A stretch of 64,000 nt of DNA from Apostichopus japonicus. Taxonomy: Eukaryota > Echinodermata > Holothuroidea > Aspidochirotida > Stichopodidae. A model generated the notes under the pieces. The model was not told the DNA's origin and did no database searches. It was given only the letters and a program-made list of their open reading frames with translations. The stretch is taken from the NCBI RefSeq assembly GCF_037975245.1, contig NC_092582.1, positions 4,184,501-4,248,500 on the forward strand, written 5' to 3'. Made by a program: the position numbers and the translations under genes. Shown here piece after piece: positions 32,901 to 47,100 of the stretch (positions within the stretch are counted from its first letter, which is position 1; every line of letters starts with the position of its first letter).

Positions 32901-35900
32901 AGTGATTACAGATGATATGCTAAAACCAGAGAGCCTGACTGACATTAAACATGCGTTAGTGCCATCTTTATGCATATAAAGCCTATATAAACGGTTAATG
33001 AGTCTTAGGATGTTGGACGTTTATTGAGCTTCATTGTGCACGAACAGATGAACAGAGCTCCTGTTCATCTCTCATGCGTAACAAACTATATTGCGTAGTC
33101 ATTTTGTGTTTGGTCGCGAATGAACGGTTGACTCGAGTTGTTAATTATGCTTCACTTCCGAGTTAAATAGGATTCCACAATTTGATTCTTCGTGTATATT
33201 ATGGTCATGCCTTAGACATGCGTAGATGGTATGCTATTAACTGATTATTTTGTGTTTTTGTCATGCAGTTCCAATGACATTTATTATATAGGACTGTCGA
33301 AAATCCAAGGAGAAAAACTGATACGATTCAAATTTGGTATATATGATCAATAACTTACTCTACGATCTCTGCAACTTTCTCTATCCACTTCAAACACACG
33401 GTTACTGTAGTAGATCTTAACAAACTGTACTTGCAAGCAAAGCATTACTTTTTTCTTTAACATTTTACAAATAAATGCAACTGAAAGTATAGTTGTAACT
33501 TGCAACGGTGCTTGCTAACTTAACATTTCAAGCGAAGTATGTCTTCCATGACACAAAATATTTTGTGACAATTTCCATTCGGTGAAAAACATTCCACTAA
33601 TTAGCCTTAGAATATAGGCATACATGCCTATAGGCACGCAAAATACTGTGCCTATACCTTGCGTTGCCATGGTGTCATGATGTTGTAAGTTTTCATTAAG
33701 AAAAAATCAAACATGTTTTATATCACAAGTGAATTATAGAAACATATTTATGAAAGCTGAAGCAGTCATGAGGTGTGCCGTGATAATGAATAGCTAAAAA
33801 TATGAGTTATTCATACAATTAACATATCCAAGATCATGAGCTTGGTTATAACAGTGCAAACTCTCATATATGTAACTACATGGTTAAAACTTAAAGACTT
33901 AAAATTGTATTCAGAAAACCGCTGCTTTCAGATGTTATTTTTTGTCGTTAAAGGAGAAGTAACATTTATAATACTTTCTGTCCACCGCCGGAAGGAGGGT
34001 GCCTGTGATCTCTACACATCACCATTCACAACGTTAATCAGTGGCAATCACCGAACAGGCAACAACACTGTGTACGTGGAGGCCGTACATCTTTATCCTT
34101 ATTATACCTGGCTTACCTTCTATCAAATTGATCATTCGCAATATACGAATCCGTGTGTTTAAAATATGAATATTATTATCAGCTTGCGAAATATTCAAAT
34201 CTTAATCTAAGAATAGAAACAGATCTGTCTTTATCTGTTTATATCTCATTCTTCGATAACCACAAAAAAACATGATCAGAGAGACCAACGTCATTGCTTC
34301 ATCATCTTCAAGATAAATGAAAATGTTTAATTGATAGTTTGATGGAAATGATGTTTTCATTACTCCAGTGGAGAAAGAATTTGAGATAACTAAAAAAAGA
34401 ACATTTGAAATATTAATCATTTAGTTCCTATTGATATACCTATACACCGCAATTTAATGGGTGTACAGCACTGTCAAGAGCTCAAAATAACTACGAATTA
34501 CACAAATGATATACTTCATTATTTTAATTTTGGAATTTTTACTTTCTAATAAGACAGAAAAAACTGACCTCCAATAGTGGATGGATGTGGCCATCTTTCA
34601 CGCATGCGCCTCGATATCTAAAGAAGGATCAAGAAAACACGAGGAAAAAATCGTTACCCTTCAAAGAGAACCAAAGAAGGGGAGAGGTTGAGAGGGGGCG
34701 GCAGGGGGGAGAGAGGAATAAAATACGTTTGCCCCTCGGAGTGAAAAGGCTCCCCACACCACCACCCGCGGAGCTGGGACATGTCCTAATTGAACGAATG
34801 ACCACATTACAGATAACAAAGGTGGTCACTATATTGTTAATTGATCCGGAGTAGGAGGTGAGGGGTACATGGGGTTAAATGTACGAGACTCGTGTTGGTA
34901 CAGTGGCTCTCCCTCGCTTTCCCCTTCACGGGAAAATTTTCAAAAAAAAAAATTATGCTCTTTCTAGGATTTGTCGGCAATTTGTGGCTTCGCTGTCCAC
35001 AAACTGTGACAAGAAAAGAAGTCTTCCATTGGCTGAAGATTTAATTATGTCATCAGATAAGATGCATATATTATACCAAAGAGTAAAGTACACGAAAACT
35101 GCCGTTTTCTCATTTAAGCACTATAAACCTTTAACTATATATAATCTATGAATTAATAGATATATTTCTATATTCATTTTTTTGCACCCTGTCTGAAAAG
35201 TTTAATTTAGATCTTGTTTATAAATACTCCGATGATCTTATATTTCATTACTATTTACAGGTGCGTCATTCTCAGTATTATATATATATATATATATACG
35301 CATATACGTATGCATGACGAGGCAGGTCAACCTCGGTAAATGACGATGACGTAATTGCTCGCCTTCGACAACCCTAAACATCTGCAAAGGTGTTCCATGT
35401 ATAACTACATCTACAATGTCAGAGAGAGAGTAATTTCCTTTTTAATTTCTGTTTCACGTATGTGTTTTTGTTGTTGTTATTGTTGTTTGGAGAAAAAGAA
35501 CCAAAAAAAAAATTCTCTTCGTTCACATGTTTCCTGATACAAGACGTATTTCCGGTATGGCAGTGAAGGTCACTGAAATGTCACGCTTAATTTAAATTAA
35601 CTATGATCTATGGTTCACACGTTTAATTACTTAGAAAACCCGACAATGCAATTAGATTGCATATATATATATAGTGACAGATCGCGTGGTATATTTTTAA
35701 TTTTGGACTTTTTCAAAGTGTTGTCAAAATGGTCACGGAAGAGTAAGAATATATTTATAAACCATTCACGCATTCATTGTTACCATGGTTTCTAACACTA
35801 ATCAATGCGTAAATATATAATGTGGTATTAATTTTGATAACATTGGACGAAGACGGAGATAAACAAGTATATAAACAACAACAAAGAATCAGTCATCCGT

Positions 35901-36089
35901 AATGTTATTCAATTCTCTGTTTACGATGTCATTCAGAAACCACAAGCTTAGTCCTGGCCACTCCCTTACTAAGAAGAAAGGTTTTCAGGGATTGACTTCT
36001 GCTAATTATCATAAAGAACTGACTGAAACAAATTAGAAGTCACAACATGAAAACAAAATTATCCAGCTAAAGTGATTTTAAGGTTTTAA

Positions 36090-36715
36090 CACTTCCCCCT
36101 TGCTGACTTCAAATGAACTTTGACCTTTACAAAGAATTACTGGGCTCTTGTACTCATTATAGGAAAGTCACATGCCAATATGACATCTGATGAAACTGCA
36201 TATCTTGATGTCATTTTTAAAATGTCCAGATTGTATAACCTCTGCTGAACCCAAAATGACCTGTACCCTCCACCAAAAACAATAGGGTTCGTGTACTCAT
36301 TATAGAGAATGTCATAGCCATATATACCACCACTGCATTTTGCTATCTAGAAATATAGTATTAACATAGTGTCCAAGTTTTGACACCTGTTGCCCTTAAA
36401 TGAACTCTGACCACATCAAATTGTGTCATAGGCTCTCATACCATGCATATATGATCTCCTCTCATGTTATGGTTCTGGAGATATAGCACTTTTGATATAT
36501 TTACAATTTGCCCTCTGTTGACCTCAAATGACCTTTGACCTCCACTACAATGAATAGGGTTTGCTGAACTAGTACAGGAAATTCACTTGCCAAATATAAG
36601 AAGTGCATAGGCGACCTTCCTTGAGATATCATGTTTACAAGATTTTCACTCTTTCTTTCCCCCTCTGTTGACCTCAAATGACCTTTGGTATTCATCTAAA
36701 ACACTCCAGATCGTC
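36090..36715. repeat. Degenerate repeat array containing nuclear-receptor DR1 half-sites
   Basis: About five copies of a block with the core CCTCTGTTGACCTCAAATGA plus CCTTTGACCTC recur at 110-170 bp intervals (near 36095, 36240, 36385, 36510 and 36660). The copy at 36529-36541 gives TGACCTTTGACCT, whose complement AGGTCAAAGGTCA is a perfect DR1. The intervening sequence (for example ACTCATTATAGGAAA) is also repeated. It lies in a kinase intron. Confidence 0.65.
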
Positions 36716-39260
36716 TTCTCACCAACGGCAAGCTTCGCTATTGTATCCATTTTAAACCCTTGTACGTTCAATATTTGAATTAAAAAAAAAAAAAATAGGG
36801 GTTCAAAGTTCCGCGAGGTTATTCATCAATTTGGAGGAAATTCCATTTCGAAACTGATACATCTTACATAGTATTTTATCAACTGGTTATAAACAACTGA
36901 TTGGTATCTATATAAATATATATATATACAAAGAATTTTGAATTTCCCTTTTCGGCCGCAACCGCAGCCGAAAATAAATAATGACACTATTTATACGGAT
37001 CTATGGTGTAAATGAATAGTGTGTAATTCAAACCATATATTGGCATACACGCTGTTCTCTGTAGCAGAACAAGAAGGATAGTCACACCGAACGCATAACA
37101 AGCTCCAAAAACCCCGAAATTATATATAGGCATATATACAGTGTAGGATGGCACGGAAGGAAATTGTAAGGGGTAATTGTTTTTATATGTAGGTGCTATG
37201 TATATAGAATAGGAAAGATCTACTTTCGCGCTGATCTTTAAAGGTCGTCTGCGTTCCTTCATTACACATATATAGTTTATCATGCTGATTGATCTTGATG
37301 GCAAATTTTCAAAGGATTGACCAGAAGTTCCATGACCTTCCACATAATTTCGTATGATTTATATCGTTACTAATGATCGAAATTGCTTTAATTGCTGGTT
37401 GAATATAAAATATTAATTAAATGTTAAACATGAGTGACAATGATTTGATATTCTAGCATGCATATTTGAGCATATTATGAGCACGGTTAGGCCGATAATG
37501 TTAAAGATACAGCATAGGCCTATTTGGAATGGTTCTTAGGCACGTACAATGAAATACGTATATAGAGGTACCACGTGTGTAATGTGAAGACATTGTTTGT
37601 ATGAATGAATGAATCGTTCTTTTCTCGAAGTGTAAGGTAATATAATTTATGATAACATGTGTGTATATAAGAATCTGCCGTGTCCATTGGAGACGGAAAA
37701 AAACAATTGACGTAAACGTTTATACGTCTAATCAAAGGCATTTAACCTTACGAATGTAACACAGTGTATACGTGGAAGCCGTATTCTTCGTGAAGCAGAT
37801 TTTTCCGCGGTCAGGAAGAGTACCGGAGCGCCAATATTCTTTAGGATTAGCAATTGTGTACGAATAAAATAGAAAATGCGCGCACAGTGGGGTGGGTAGT
37901 CAGGGCCATCTATATAGAGTTACACGTGCGATTAAAAGATAAGTAGGTGAAGGGATACGTGATTGAACAATCAAAGCTTAACATTATGTAAAAATTGGAG
38001 TGGTGCATGTGTTGCTTATCTATTCTGCTTCAAACGCAGTATATTTAAGACCATTTTTAGACGTTTATCAAAGATACGTGCGCACATTCTTCCAAAGGTG
38101 ACAATACCGTAACTCGTGCATGGTTTACTTAGCATGATTTCAGTGTATATACACAGAATACTATAGGCGGTACCAGAAATGTAATTGAATGTGCATAGCA
38201 ACACGCATGCGCACTGCTATACTTTATAATCTAACATAATATATACATGAAGAATCATAATCTGCAGTGTATGCATTAGTAAGTTAGTTTCAAACTGACT
38301 TCAGCCAAATTGCATCACCTACCAGGAAATGAAAGGGAAATGTTAGTACAAGTTATTCTTGGCAAAGAGACAGGACCTAACGTATATAACTACAAAAGGA
38401 ATCACATGTACACGACTTGTACACAGTGTTTCTAAGAACCAATCCTGGGTGAAATGTAAACGGGATTCAACATTATGGAGGCGACTATACAAGTCCTTGT
38501 TTTATATGTGATTGGCAAGTTTGAACGGCACTGGACTAGTGTTGATACACATAGTGGGCTGTAACTTGAGTAGGGGGGGGGGGGGTGAGAGGCTGCTCCT
38601 TATTGCCCGTTTCTGCTATAGGCTATCTACGCCGGCCCCGATGTTGTAACCCATGTATCGTAACCAATGTTGTAAAGCGGTCATATTTCTTATCACATCA
38701 ACACATCTCCAATATTTAGATGAGCATAATCTATATAGGCCTGCATGAACCCAGGACAGATGGGACCATTTACAAGTAACCCCCTCCCACCCCACCCACC
38801 CCACCGTTTCCCCTTCCTCGTGATTCACATGCTGGCATGAATTAGCTGCCCTTATTCCGCTGAGGAGAGATATATTTTACTTGTATTCATTGATTCATTT
38901 CATTGAGGACGTTAAATTTTTAAGACGGACATGTGCTAAAACGTTTTAGCAGTTTTACCATCCAGTGGTCTTTATGGGACTCTACAATTATATCGAAAGA
39001 ACATATAAATTTGTTAACAGTTTCATTTTCTGTTTGTTGAAACCCGAAGAAATATTCTGAGGCGTTTTGAATGCAATTTACTCGAGGGCGCAATTTGATT
39101 TTAACGGCGGAAGTGAAAAACATTTTGAAGTTGAAGTAATTGAATATATACATGAGAGCAATATTAATTATGTTTAATACCCAACAAGACACATGGCCTA
39201 TAAATCACATTATGAACCCTCAATAGGAATGGACCCAAATAAGGTTTTGTGTATATTCAC

Positions 39261-39388
39261 CTGACAACGTTGGGATGTTCAAGTTTGTTTAGCAATTCTA
39301 ATTCCTGGATAAACTTCTTTTGGTTTCTTCTATCGAGATTTTGACTAAGTTTCAACACCAGTAAGTCATTGCTGACCATGTGACGAAC
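39261..39388 (-). CDS. TESK: TESK-like kinase, exon 2 (VLK lysine and helix C)
   Basis: The exon is 128 bases, phase 0 in (acceptor CTCCAG) and phase 2 out (donor GTGAAT). It encodes VRHMVSNDLLVLKLSQNLDR then NQKKFIQELELLNKLEHPNVV. VLK carries the ATP-anchoring lysine of strand beta3; the Glu in QELELL is the helix C salt-bridge partner. It joins in frame to exon 1 ending KVYK. Confidence 0.93.
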
Positions 39389-42344
39389 CTGGAGTAAAAA
39401 ACAAAATATAGATTTATAAAAACCCGTGGTTAGTCGAATAACCAGATACATGATAAATTTGTTACTTGAGTATCATGTCATAAACATGCACAATACGATA
39501 GACGCTAAACAGAACATATACGTTATATAAAATGACAATAGAAAGCTAAATATAAGCTGAAAAAAAGCAAAAAGAGGGTTGGAATTTTTCCAATTGTCAA
39601 TTAAACTTTTTTTAAGGAAAAGTCGCCCAGGAAAGAACCTGGGCACGAAAAACAAACTACCAAACGACTGATCCGCTCTCAGCCCCAGTCCCGTTGCATC
39701 GGGACTGTGACTGTGTGATCATCGTCAATTAAACTTGCTACCACATTAACATATCAATTAAAGAGCGTCACACTGTTGTAAACAAGTATTAGATTTTCTT
39801 AAATTTGTTGACATATTATCTTGACATTGTATACACGGATTCCCTCCCACATGCTACGTTCCCTCCACTAAACGATATAAGAAGAAGAAAAAAAACACAA
39901 TTTTGAGCGTTAAGTTTATGGAATAATTCCGTCCATTTTTGGACAGTAAAATGGAGGAAACAAGATATTCCAGTAAAAGCTTCGTCTTACTTACCTTGTT
40001 AATTTGAAACCAAGTAAGATATATCACGTGATATAATGGTTATAAATATATATATAGTATATTGTCATTGGGCATGTCAATAACCTTGCGTTTGAAATCA
40101 TCTCTATATAGATGGTGATAACTTATACACTAATTTATCAAAATTGAAATCACCGATTTGCAAGGAACATATATAGAAGTAAATATCGATCGCTGTTAAA
40201 TGCCAATTATGTTTCCTTTAGCCGGTAAATATAGAATATACTCCACCCCCTCCCCCCCCAACCTCTTCTGTATAGCATGCACAACACCTAGTGACAAGAT
40301 TGATTTACTCGGGAGAATGTTTTAAAAACCAAGACAGAATTCGATCACAATTGATATCTATACATCAAATATTTAGCAGTATTCTTCGTCATATACGTAC
40401 ACACGCATAGTTAGCTGGTGAAGGCTGTCATTAAGGACGATATTTTAGTTAATATGTTGTTTTTGTGATTTTTGCATATTATAGTGCCGAACGAGAGATG
40501 CATCAATTTAGTCGCATCCGTTCATTTGCGCGAAAACGGGCAAAAGAACCCCCCCCCCCTTAATAATACACTTAATTTCAAATTCTTAATGTCACATATA
40601 CTTAAATATTTGATGGTACGTTAACTCTTACGGTAGTATTTGTATGAGGCGGAAGAGTCAAGCAGAATTGTTCAGGTTACAATCAAGCATGTACTCACTC
40701 CCGCATTAAAGATAATTACTGCATGTACTTAAGTACATCAGATGTATGAATAATGTACGTACGTTTAAAATACACACAAATGGATACGCTTTGTGTTACG
40801 CGAATTGGTTTTTTATATCTGCAGACACTATCGTAATTATCTGTCTTGTGAAGAACAGAGAGTGTGTTATATTAGTAAAGTTGTACCTTGTGTTTGATGT
40901 TACTCAACCTTTGGCGAAATTAATCAACCACTTTTAAACGTAAGTCCTGTCTTAGTAACTTATTGATTTGCTTTCATCGTTTATCAAACCATATCGAGGA
41001 AGTAACACGCCCGATACAGGTCAGATCCACATCAAGGTCGAAACCTGCAGCAATGATTTTATATAGGTGGATGAAGTACCTTAACAGGAACATTTTTTTT
41101 TTTGGGGGGGGGGGCAAAATACAAAATTAACTCCTTTATATAAGACATAAATCTAAATGGACGTTTCAAAATTCAATTGGTATATGTGTCCTCATTGTGC
41201 AAGAAAATCCATTCTGTACCACGAAGTTGTTTCAAAATATTTGTATCCAAACACTCAAATCCTGATATATAATAATGATTGCCCCGTTTACCCGGTATTT
41301 GAAATCTAAACATATCCTATTTATATGCATACATAATTGAAATTCTGATGTCGATTTGGGAATTCCTTCAAACCATTGGCGAATTTTGTATTTAATGTCT
41401 CCTCTTCAGAAGATGAATTCACTTTATAAACAGGATATGACATATCAAAAATATTGTGTATCGATTCACCGTGCAAGCACGGTATAATGGATAATGAATG
41501 ATTTAGACTGAATTTATAAGGAATTGAAAGGTGATATACAAAATTGTAAACAGACAATCTAGCTCTCTAATAAACAATACATGGAGTTGTATGCAATACA
41601 GCCATGCAGTGTATAAAATGAAAATGTTATGATATAAGATAGATGGCAAGGACATGCATGGTGGCGTCCATATTCACTCAAGCCCAAATATGGTTTGGGC
41701 TTGCACAATATGGTTAACTTACTGGACTCGAACCCGAAGAACTGGATATCTAGATGAATAATTAATGGGCCATAAAGAGTATATGGGTCCATGTGGCTTA
41801 TTGATTGCACCTTCAATATTAATACTATAGACGAACAGTCGCCTGCCTATAAGACGGGTGACCGGTTTCATAGGATGAACGGTTATGTTTACGGTATATA
41901 ATACTTGTCACCGGGCCCCTCTGGGCTCGAACCTCGGGGTGCCACTGCGGCAAGAAAGGTCGGTTGTTAAAGGTTGCATATATAGATTAAGCTTGAAGAA
42001 GACGGCAGATAGCATTACATGAAGTCGGTTTATTTGTGAAAGTATAGTTTCAACTGTTCAAGGAACATTTTTCAATTAGCCACGTGATATACCTATGCTT
42101 GCGTTATCATCGTATTACAATATATGTACAGTATACACACACACAGGCACACACAATACATACATATAGCCTATTGTTTATCAGTTTTTGTTAAGCTCGA
42201 AGAATAATTCGGAAAAGCGTTCAAAGAAAAGTCGGTAAAGCGAAAGCATTGTGTTTTCAATGCACCATTTAAAGTTAGTCAATTGATACTAACACGTTTC
42301 ATTATTATGTTATATGTATAGAATAGCATATATAGGCCATTATA

Positions 42345-42650
42345 ACAGCGAATCCTGCCTGTTTGTACAGTTTAGCACTTTAGTATCATTGTTGATGTGA
42401 GATGTGATTTAGGTCACTCATGACACACGAACATCGTGCCTGATTATGCACAGTAAAACCTTTAGTATAATTGTTGTAATGAGATGTATATAGAACCATG
42501 TTAAACAGATAACATCGTGCCTGTTTATGTACAGTAAAATGTTTAGTGTAATTGTTGGATAAAGACATATAGGTATAATAAACACATGACGTCCTGCCTA
42601 TTAAGTGCAGTAAGCAATTCAGTATTGTTGAAGTGAGATGTGATACTTTT
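42345..42650. repeat. Degenerate tandem repeat, about 80-bp unit, four copies
   Basis: Each unit contains CCTGCCTGTT or CGTGCCTGWTTAT, then ACAGTAAAAYYTTTAGTAT, then ATTGTTG and TGAGATGTGAT. Units start near 42352, 42435, 42516 and 42595. Divergence between units is substantial. Confidence 0.65.
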
Positions 42651-43216
42651 CAGTTTTCTGTTAATTAAAATCTCACCAAACGACTTGTCTGTCACGAGAG
42701 CTGTCCTGTATGTTAAATAGCTTTTATGGACCACTTAAAGGAACAATATGAAATGTGAAGCCACTCGCTATATTGTTAGACACGACATGAACCCAATATG
42801 ATGAGTATTTGTTATATGATACAACAATGACGTAATTACCATAGCAACGTTTATTGTGATCAAAAGCACATATATAGTACCGTAGGTTTTGTCACTGAAC
42901 TATAGACTAGAAACCAGAAAACAGCGATCAAAATACGCAGTTCTATGAAAATATGACGCAGACATTACGCGTCCGTTCTTACTTTTACGGACTTGATTGA
43001 CTTCTAAACCGTTCTTACATGTTGCTGCTTTTGTTTTGTTGTTTTCTTCTTCTTTTAGGGATAAGCGGTTGTGTGTGGGATGATGGAAAACATGATAACA
43101 CGATCAATATTTTTTAAGTGTGAACATGTCTCTGACTCGCCTGAAAAGGTGAAGTTTATAACTCACTTATCTAGTATAATTAGAGAGGTTTCAAGATTGT
43201 TGATGACATGTATCAA

Positions 43217-44103
43217 CATGGGCGTCAGCAGGTTTCAGAAAGTGGGGGGACACTATACTATCTAGGCGGAGCGCCACTATTGGTAAATTTGGGTACATAA
43301 GACTAGATCGCAGGAGACGGCCTTCCTGAGTCGTTTTTAGTTACATCAGAACCAGATCTGTGAGGAGAAATTTTGTCTCACAAAACTAAATTCCGACAGA
43401 AAGTACTGGTAGAAAGATGCCGTTCTGACACCAAGGGAGACGAATTACACAGCGTCCATCTCAAACGAAATATTGAAAAAGTGGCGCCGTCACCTCCGGG
43501 ATGAGTGGAGTGGTATATATAATACATGCATGTAGGTGCGAGACGTCAGTTGTTATGTGCCCAGGTACTTTAATAATATTAAACAGAAAAAGGCACCGCG
43601 CGCAGAGCGTGTGTAGCGCCTAGCCGGCACTCAACAATAAAGATCTACCATATCCGGCGAATACATGTAGCCTTAATTACTTAACCCCTACACCCCTATT
43701 CGTCCGTCCAGTCCAAGGGACTGGAGGTAGTGATATGAACATAGTAACTCATCACCATCTACCTGTATGGCTTACCTAATCCCTTGGAACCCATACAAAC
43801 AACATGTGTGCAAGATTCAATACACTTTCGAATGGTCTCCCCCTCCCCCCCCCCCCCGAACGAATTAAATGGGCAGATTTAGGATATTGGGAGAATGGGA
43901 GATAAATGACGGTGCAAGTGATAGATAGCAGGGGCCCAGGGAGTCCAGATTTCTTGACCTTAAATAGAAAATCGCGCATATGCATGTGATTTTTTTTAAT
44001 AACTACTCTGAAAAGTGGGTGGGACAAATGATATGATATCCCCTCCACTTTTGAAAGTGGGGGGACATGTCCCCCCCCCGTCCCCCACCTGTTGACGCCC
44101 ATG
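43217..44103 (+). mobile_element. 887-bp hAT-like non-autonomous element with 8-bp TSD
   Basis: The ends are CATGGGCGTCAGCAGG and, inverted, CATGGGCGTCAACAGG. The 8-bp duplication TGTATCAA is exact (43209-43216 and 44104-44111). Subterminal AAGTGGGGGGACA and its inverted counterpart extend the palindrome. The interior has GGCGGAGCGCCACT and long C runs and no transposase. Confidence 0.9.
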
Positions 44104-47100
44104 TGTATCAATATCATCCGATTCTTACATGCAAGTAGGCTAGGCTGACGTAAGTATATGAGAGCGTGGTAGGCATTGTTATGCAAGTAGGCTAAGCTAA
44201 CGTAAATCCGCTACTGTGGAAAGTGTGTTAGGGATTTATGCAAGCAGGCAACACCTGTACGTAAATGTGTTATAAAGTGTGTAATATATCTTGGTCCAAT
44301 GTAGTAGTGGGCGAACTCGAATAAAGGAATTTGCGAAGAAAGCTATGCAAAGTAACAAAATTCAAAGAAGAAAACTCAGAGCAGTAGCAAGTGCCAAACC
44401 GTTTCCGCGGAAGTGTATTGGTTTTGTTTTTTCTTGTTCCATGGCGAGTGCACGTAATACAAAGGCTAGGCTACAACATGTAATTGGTTTTTATAATCAT
44501 TCACCTATCAGTCCTATGGTTTCAAGTTAAGTATATATAGTCTAAGTATGGAGGATCGACGGTAAAAACACCGAGTAACCTTAAACTAATATAGAATCCG
44601 AAGTAAAGCACAATACGTTCATATTCCCCTCCCATCGAAGAAAATGTAGGGTGCCCCCTGATTTTCATAAAATTCTGCCCGGAAGTTCATCATTCAATAC
44701 GTCTTCTACTTCTACTAGACATAAAGTAACAAGTTTCCATGAGTTGAGTGATTACTTCATTAGGGAGATGATATAGGTATTACGGCAGAATCGTGAAGAG
44801 AAAACGAAAAAATCGTTGATGTGATAGGGTTAGAATAAATTTATCGGATCATGGCTTGAATACGTCGTAAACCACGATTTTAGTACCAATAGGACCATTT
44901 TCAAATTACCGTAATACATCTTTCTCTGATGCAGGATATCACATGTAATAAATTGCACAGGCAATGACTTTTATGTTCGATCGCATTTTGAGAATTTCCA
45001 AGAAGCTCTTTTTTGAGTGTCGATCGGCGGAGTTAATGAACACGAATTCCTCGTGAAAATCGTACTAAATACACTAAATAAACCTGTTTCTTCAATCTGT
45101 TGGGTCCATAATATACACGTCTATAAAAGACTAATTTAATGTAACTGCCCTTTAACAAATTATAGTTTGAGCACCGACGTTGAAAGACCTATCCCCATAA
45201 TGTCCCATTGTTTTCAAAGGTCTCAAACACGGTTGCGTTAGATTTTGGAAATCAATGTTGGTTTACATTTAGATTCATGAAATATTCAACTATTTATTTG
45301 GCCGTTGTTTTACAATCATGAATTTAGAAGCTAATATGGCCTTAGTTTTATGCAATTTTTGATCAATTTAGGCTAGATTTATAAACCCTTGCACGTGAGG
45401 GTGCTTTTTGCCGAGTTTAGAAAAGAGTATGTATCATTCATATCAGATACAGATTACATAAAAATTTAATAGAGATACGTCACGGTCGAATGATGAGAGC
45501 GATTACTGGTGAATATGCAGTAACGTGTCACATGTATACTGTTCCCTTGTTTTTATGTTTCCGTATTCAATCAATCAATACTCGTATAATGAATTCATGC
45601 GCACAGAGCGCGCGACTGCATGTCACAGGTGACCTCTGACAAGGTCGTATACGGTCGCTCCAAGAATGATGACCATTCCAAGTTACAAGGGCGACTGTCC
45701 GATCTACGTAAACTCATGCATTACTGCTCAAGTTCGGCTACAAGGTTGCCAAACTTTACGCATTTCACCATCACTTAAAGAACAAACAAGGGAGCTACAA
45801 ATTGGGAACAAATAGACAAGGAATATCACTTCAGGAAAAAAGATTATACCTGTCAAAATACAACCAGTTGGAATCTCAAGGCGTCACTTATAGAAGTAAT
45901 ACAATGATATAGATCCTTACATCAAGACAAAAGATTGTCCGTTGGTTTAGGCCAAGTTCACTCTCCATTACTCATATGAAGCGTGAAGTGTTGCTTTAGG
46001 CGCGAATTCATACCAATACTGTAGTCATAAGAAAGACGAATACCGTTTTGTAATGTTAGTCGCAAAGGTCGATAGGTTTAACCTACATTATTGTCATGGA
46101 ATCTCTGAGGACACAAATAAAGCCTATAGGTGATAGGTCTTCTGATACATCTCCTTTGAAGATTCACGGGGAATAAAGTCTTTTTTTGTTAAAAAGAATT
46201 TCGTATTCAGAAATGTAGACATATAGCTGCGTACAGCAGTCATTCAACACGATATGTAATTTACGTAGTTGCAAATTGATGTTGTTATGGAAGGGGGGGG
46301 GGGGGGTGCGTATACAGGGCTAAATTGACTTGATGCCTTTTCGTAAAAGCGCAGAATAGAAACCGAAAATGAAAGCAAAAAGGATGTTAACTTTCAGCAA
46401 GTTTAGTTTGTTTCATTTTATTTGAAATAAAGCATAATCGGGCAGGGGAATGGAGATCATAAGTATTTCCGGTACTGAAAAAGTGACTAGAAATTCATCA
46501 TATTCATCAGGGTAATAAAATAAATGGCTGTTTTGAAGCAATATTCGGATGTTAGATATATACACGGCACTCGAGACTCATTCATCTACTGGTGTGAGTG
46601 GTTTTCTCGTTTTATAACGAGAAACGTTAAATCACCTCTATCGCGTGACTATCCGGGACTTAAACTGTGCAGTCCTATTTACATATTTTATCTAGTGTTG
46701 TATAGGCTATATTTACAGTAGATATAGTGATATGTCAGCATACTAATGCAGTGACATTCTGGTTATTTGGTATAATTACACACGAACACGAGGTGTCCTA
46801 ATCCGGTTATTTTCTCTTTATTTGGTTCCTGTCCTGGAGGATACAACATCTATTGCATCCCCTCCCCCCCCCCCTCCTCACTCCAACAACACTATCCACA
46901 TATAAGCCTCATCGGCATGTTTTCTCAGGCAGTAGGCAGAGATGCGCGTAGGGAACAGCGATGGGTTCTCGGTTAACAGGGAGGTCGCAACAGTGTACCG
47001 TATCTCATGAATTCGTATGTTAAGACTGTAGACTGCATAAGCGTATATACAACACATAGATTGATCACATGTTTGTTTAGATCCTCCTGCAAGCATGAAC

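Larger units (their letters stand above)
24096..39260. other. Large TESK-like intron(s); one short kinase exon expected but not located
   Basis: Between the exon ending HPNVV(R) and the one starting YVSGG, about 17-20 residues are missing (kinase strands beta4-beta5, family pattern GVC...G.LH.L.E). I searched the minus strand for that pattern and found no convincing exon. The interval holds a 4.9-kb TA-flanked element (26900-31803), DR1-type repeats (36090-36715) and AT-rich DNA. Confidence 0.6.

Noticed and set aside
33836-34162. 108-codon plus-strand frame
   Set aside because: The translation has no family resemblance and the region is AT-rich intron sequence of the kinase gene.
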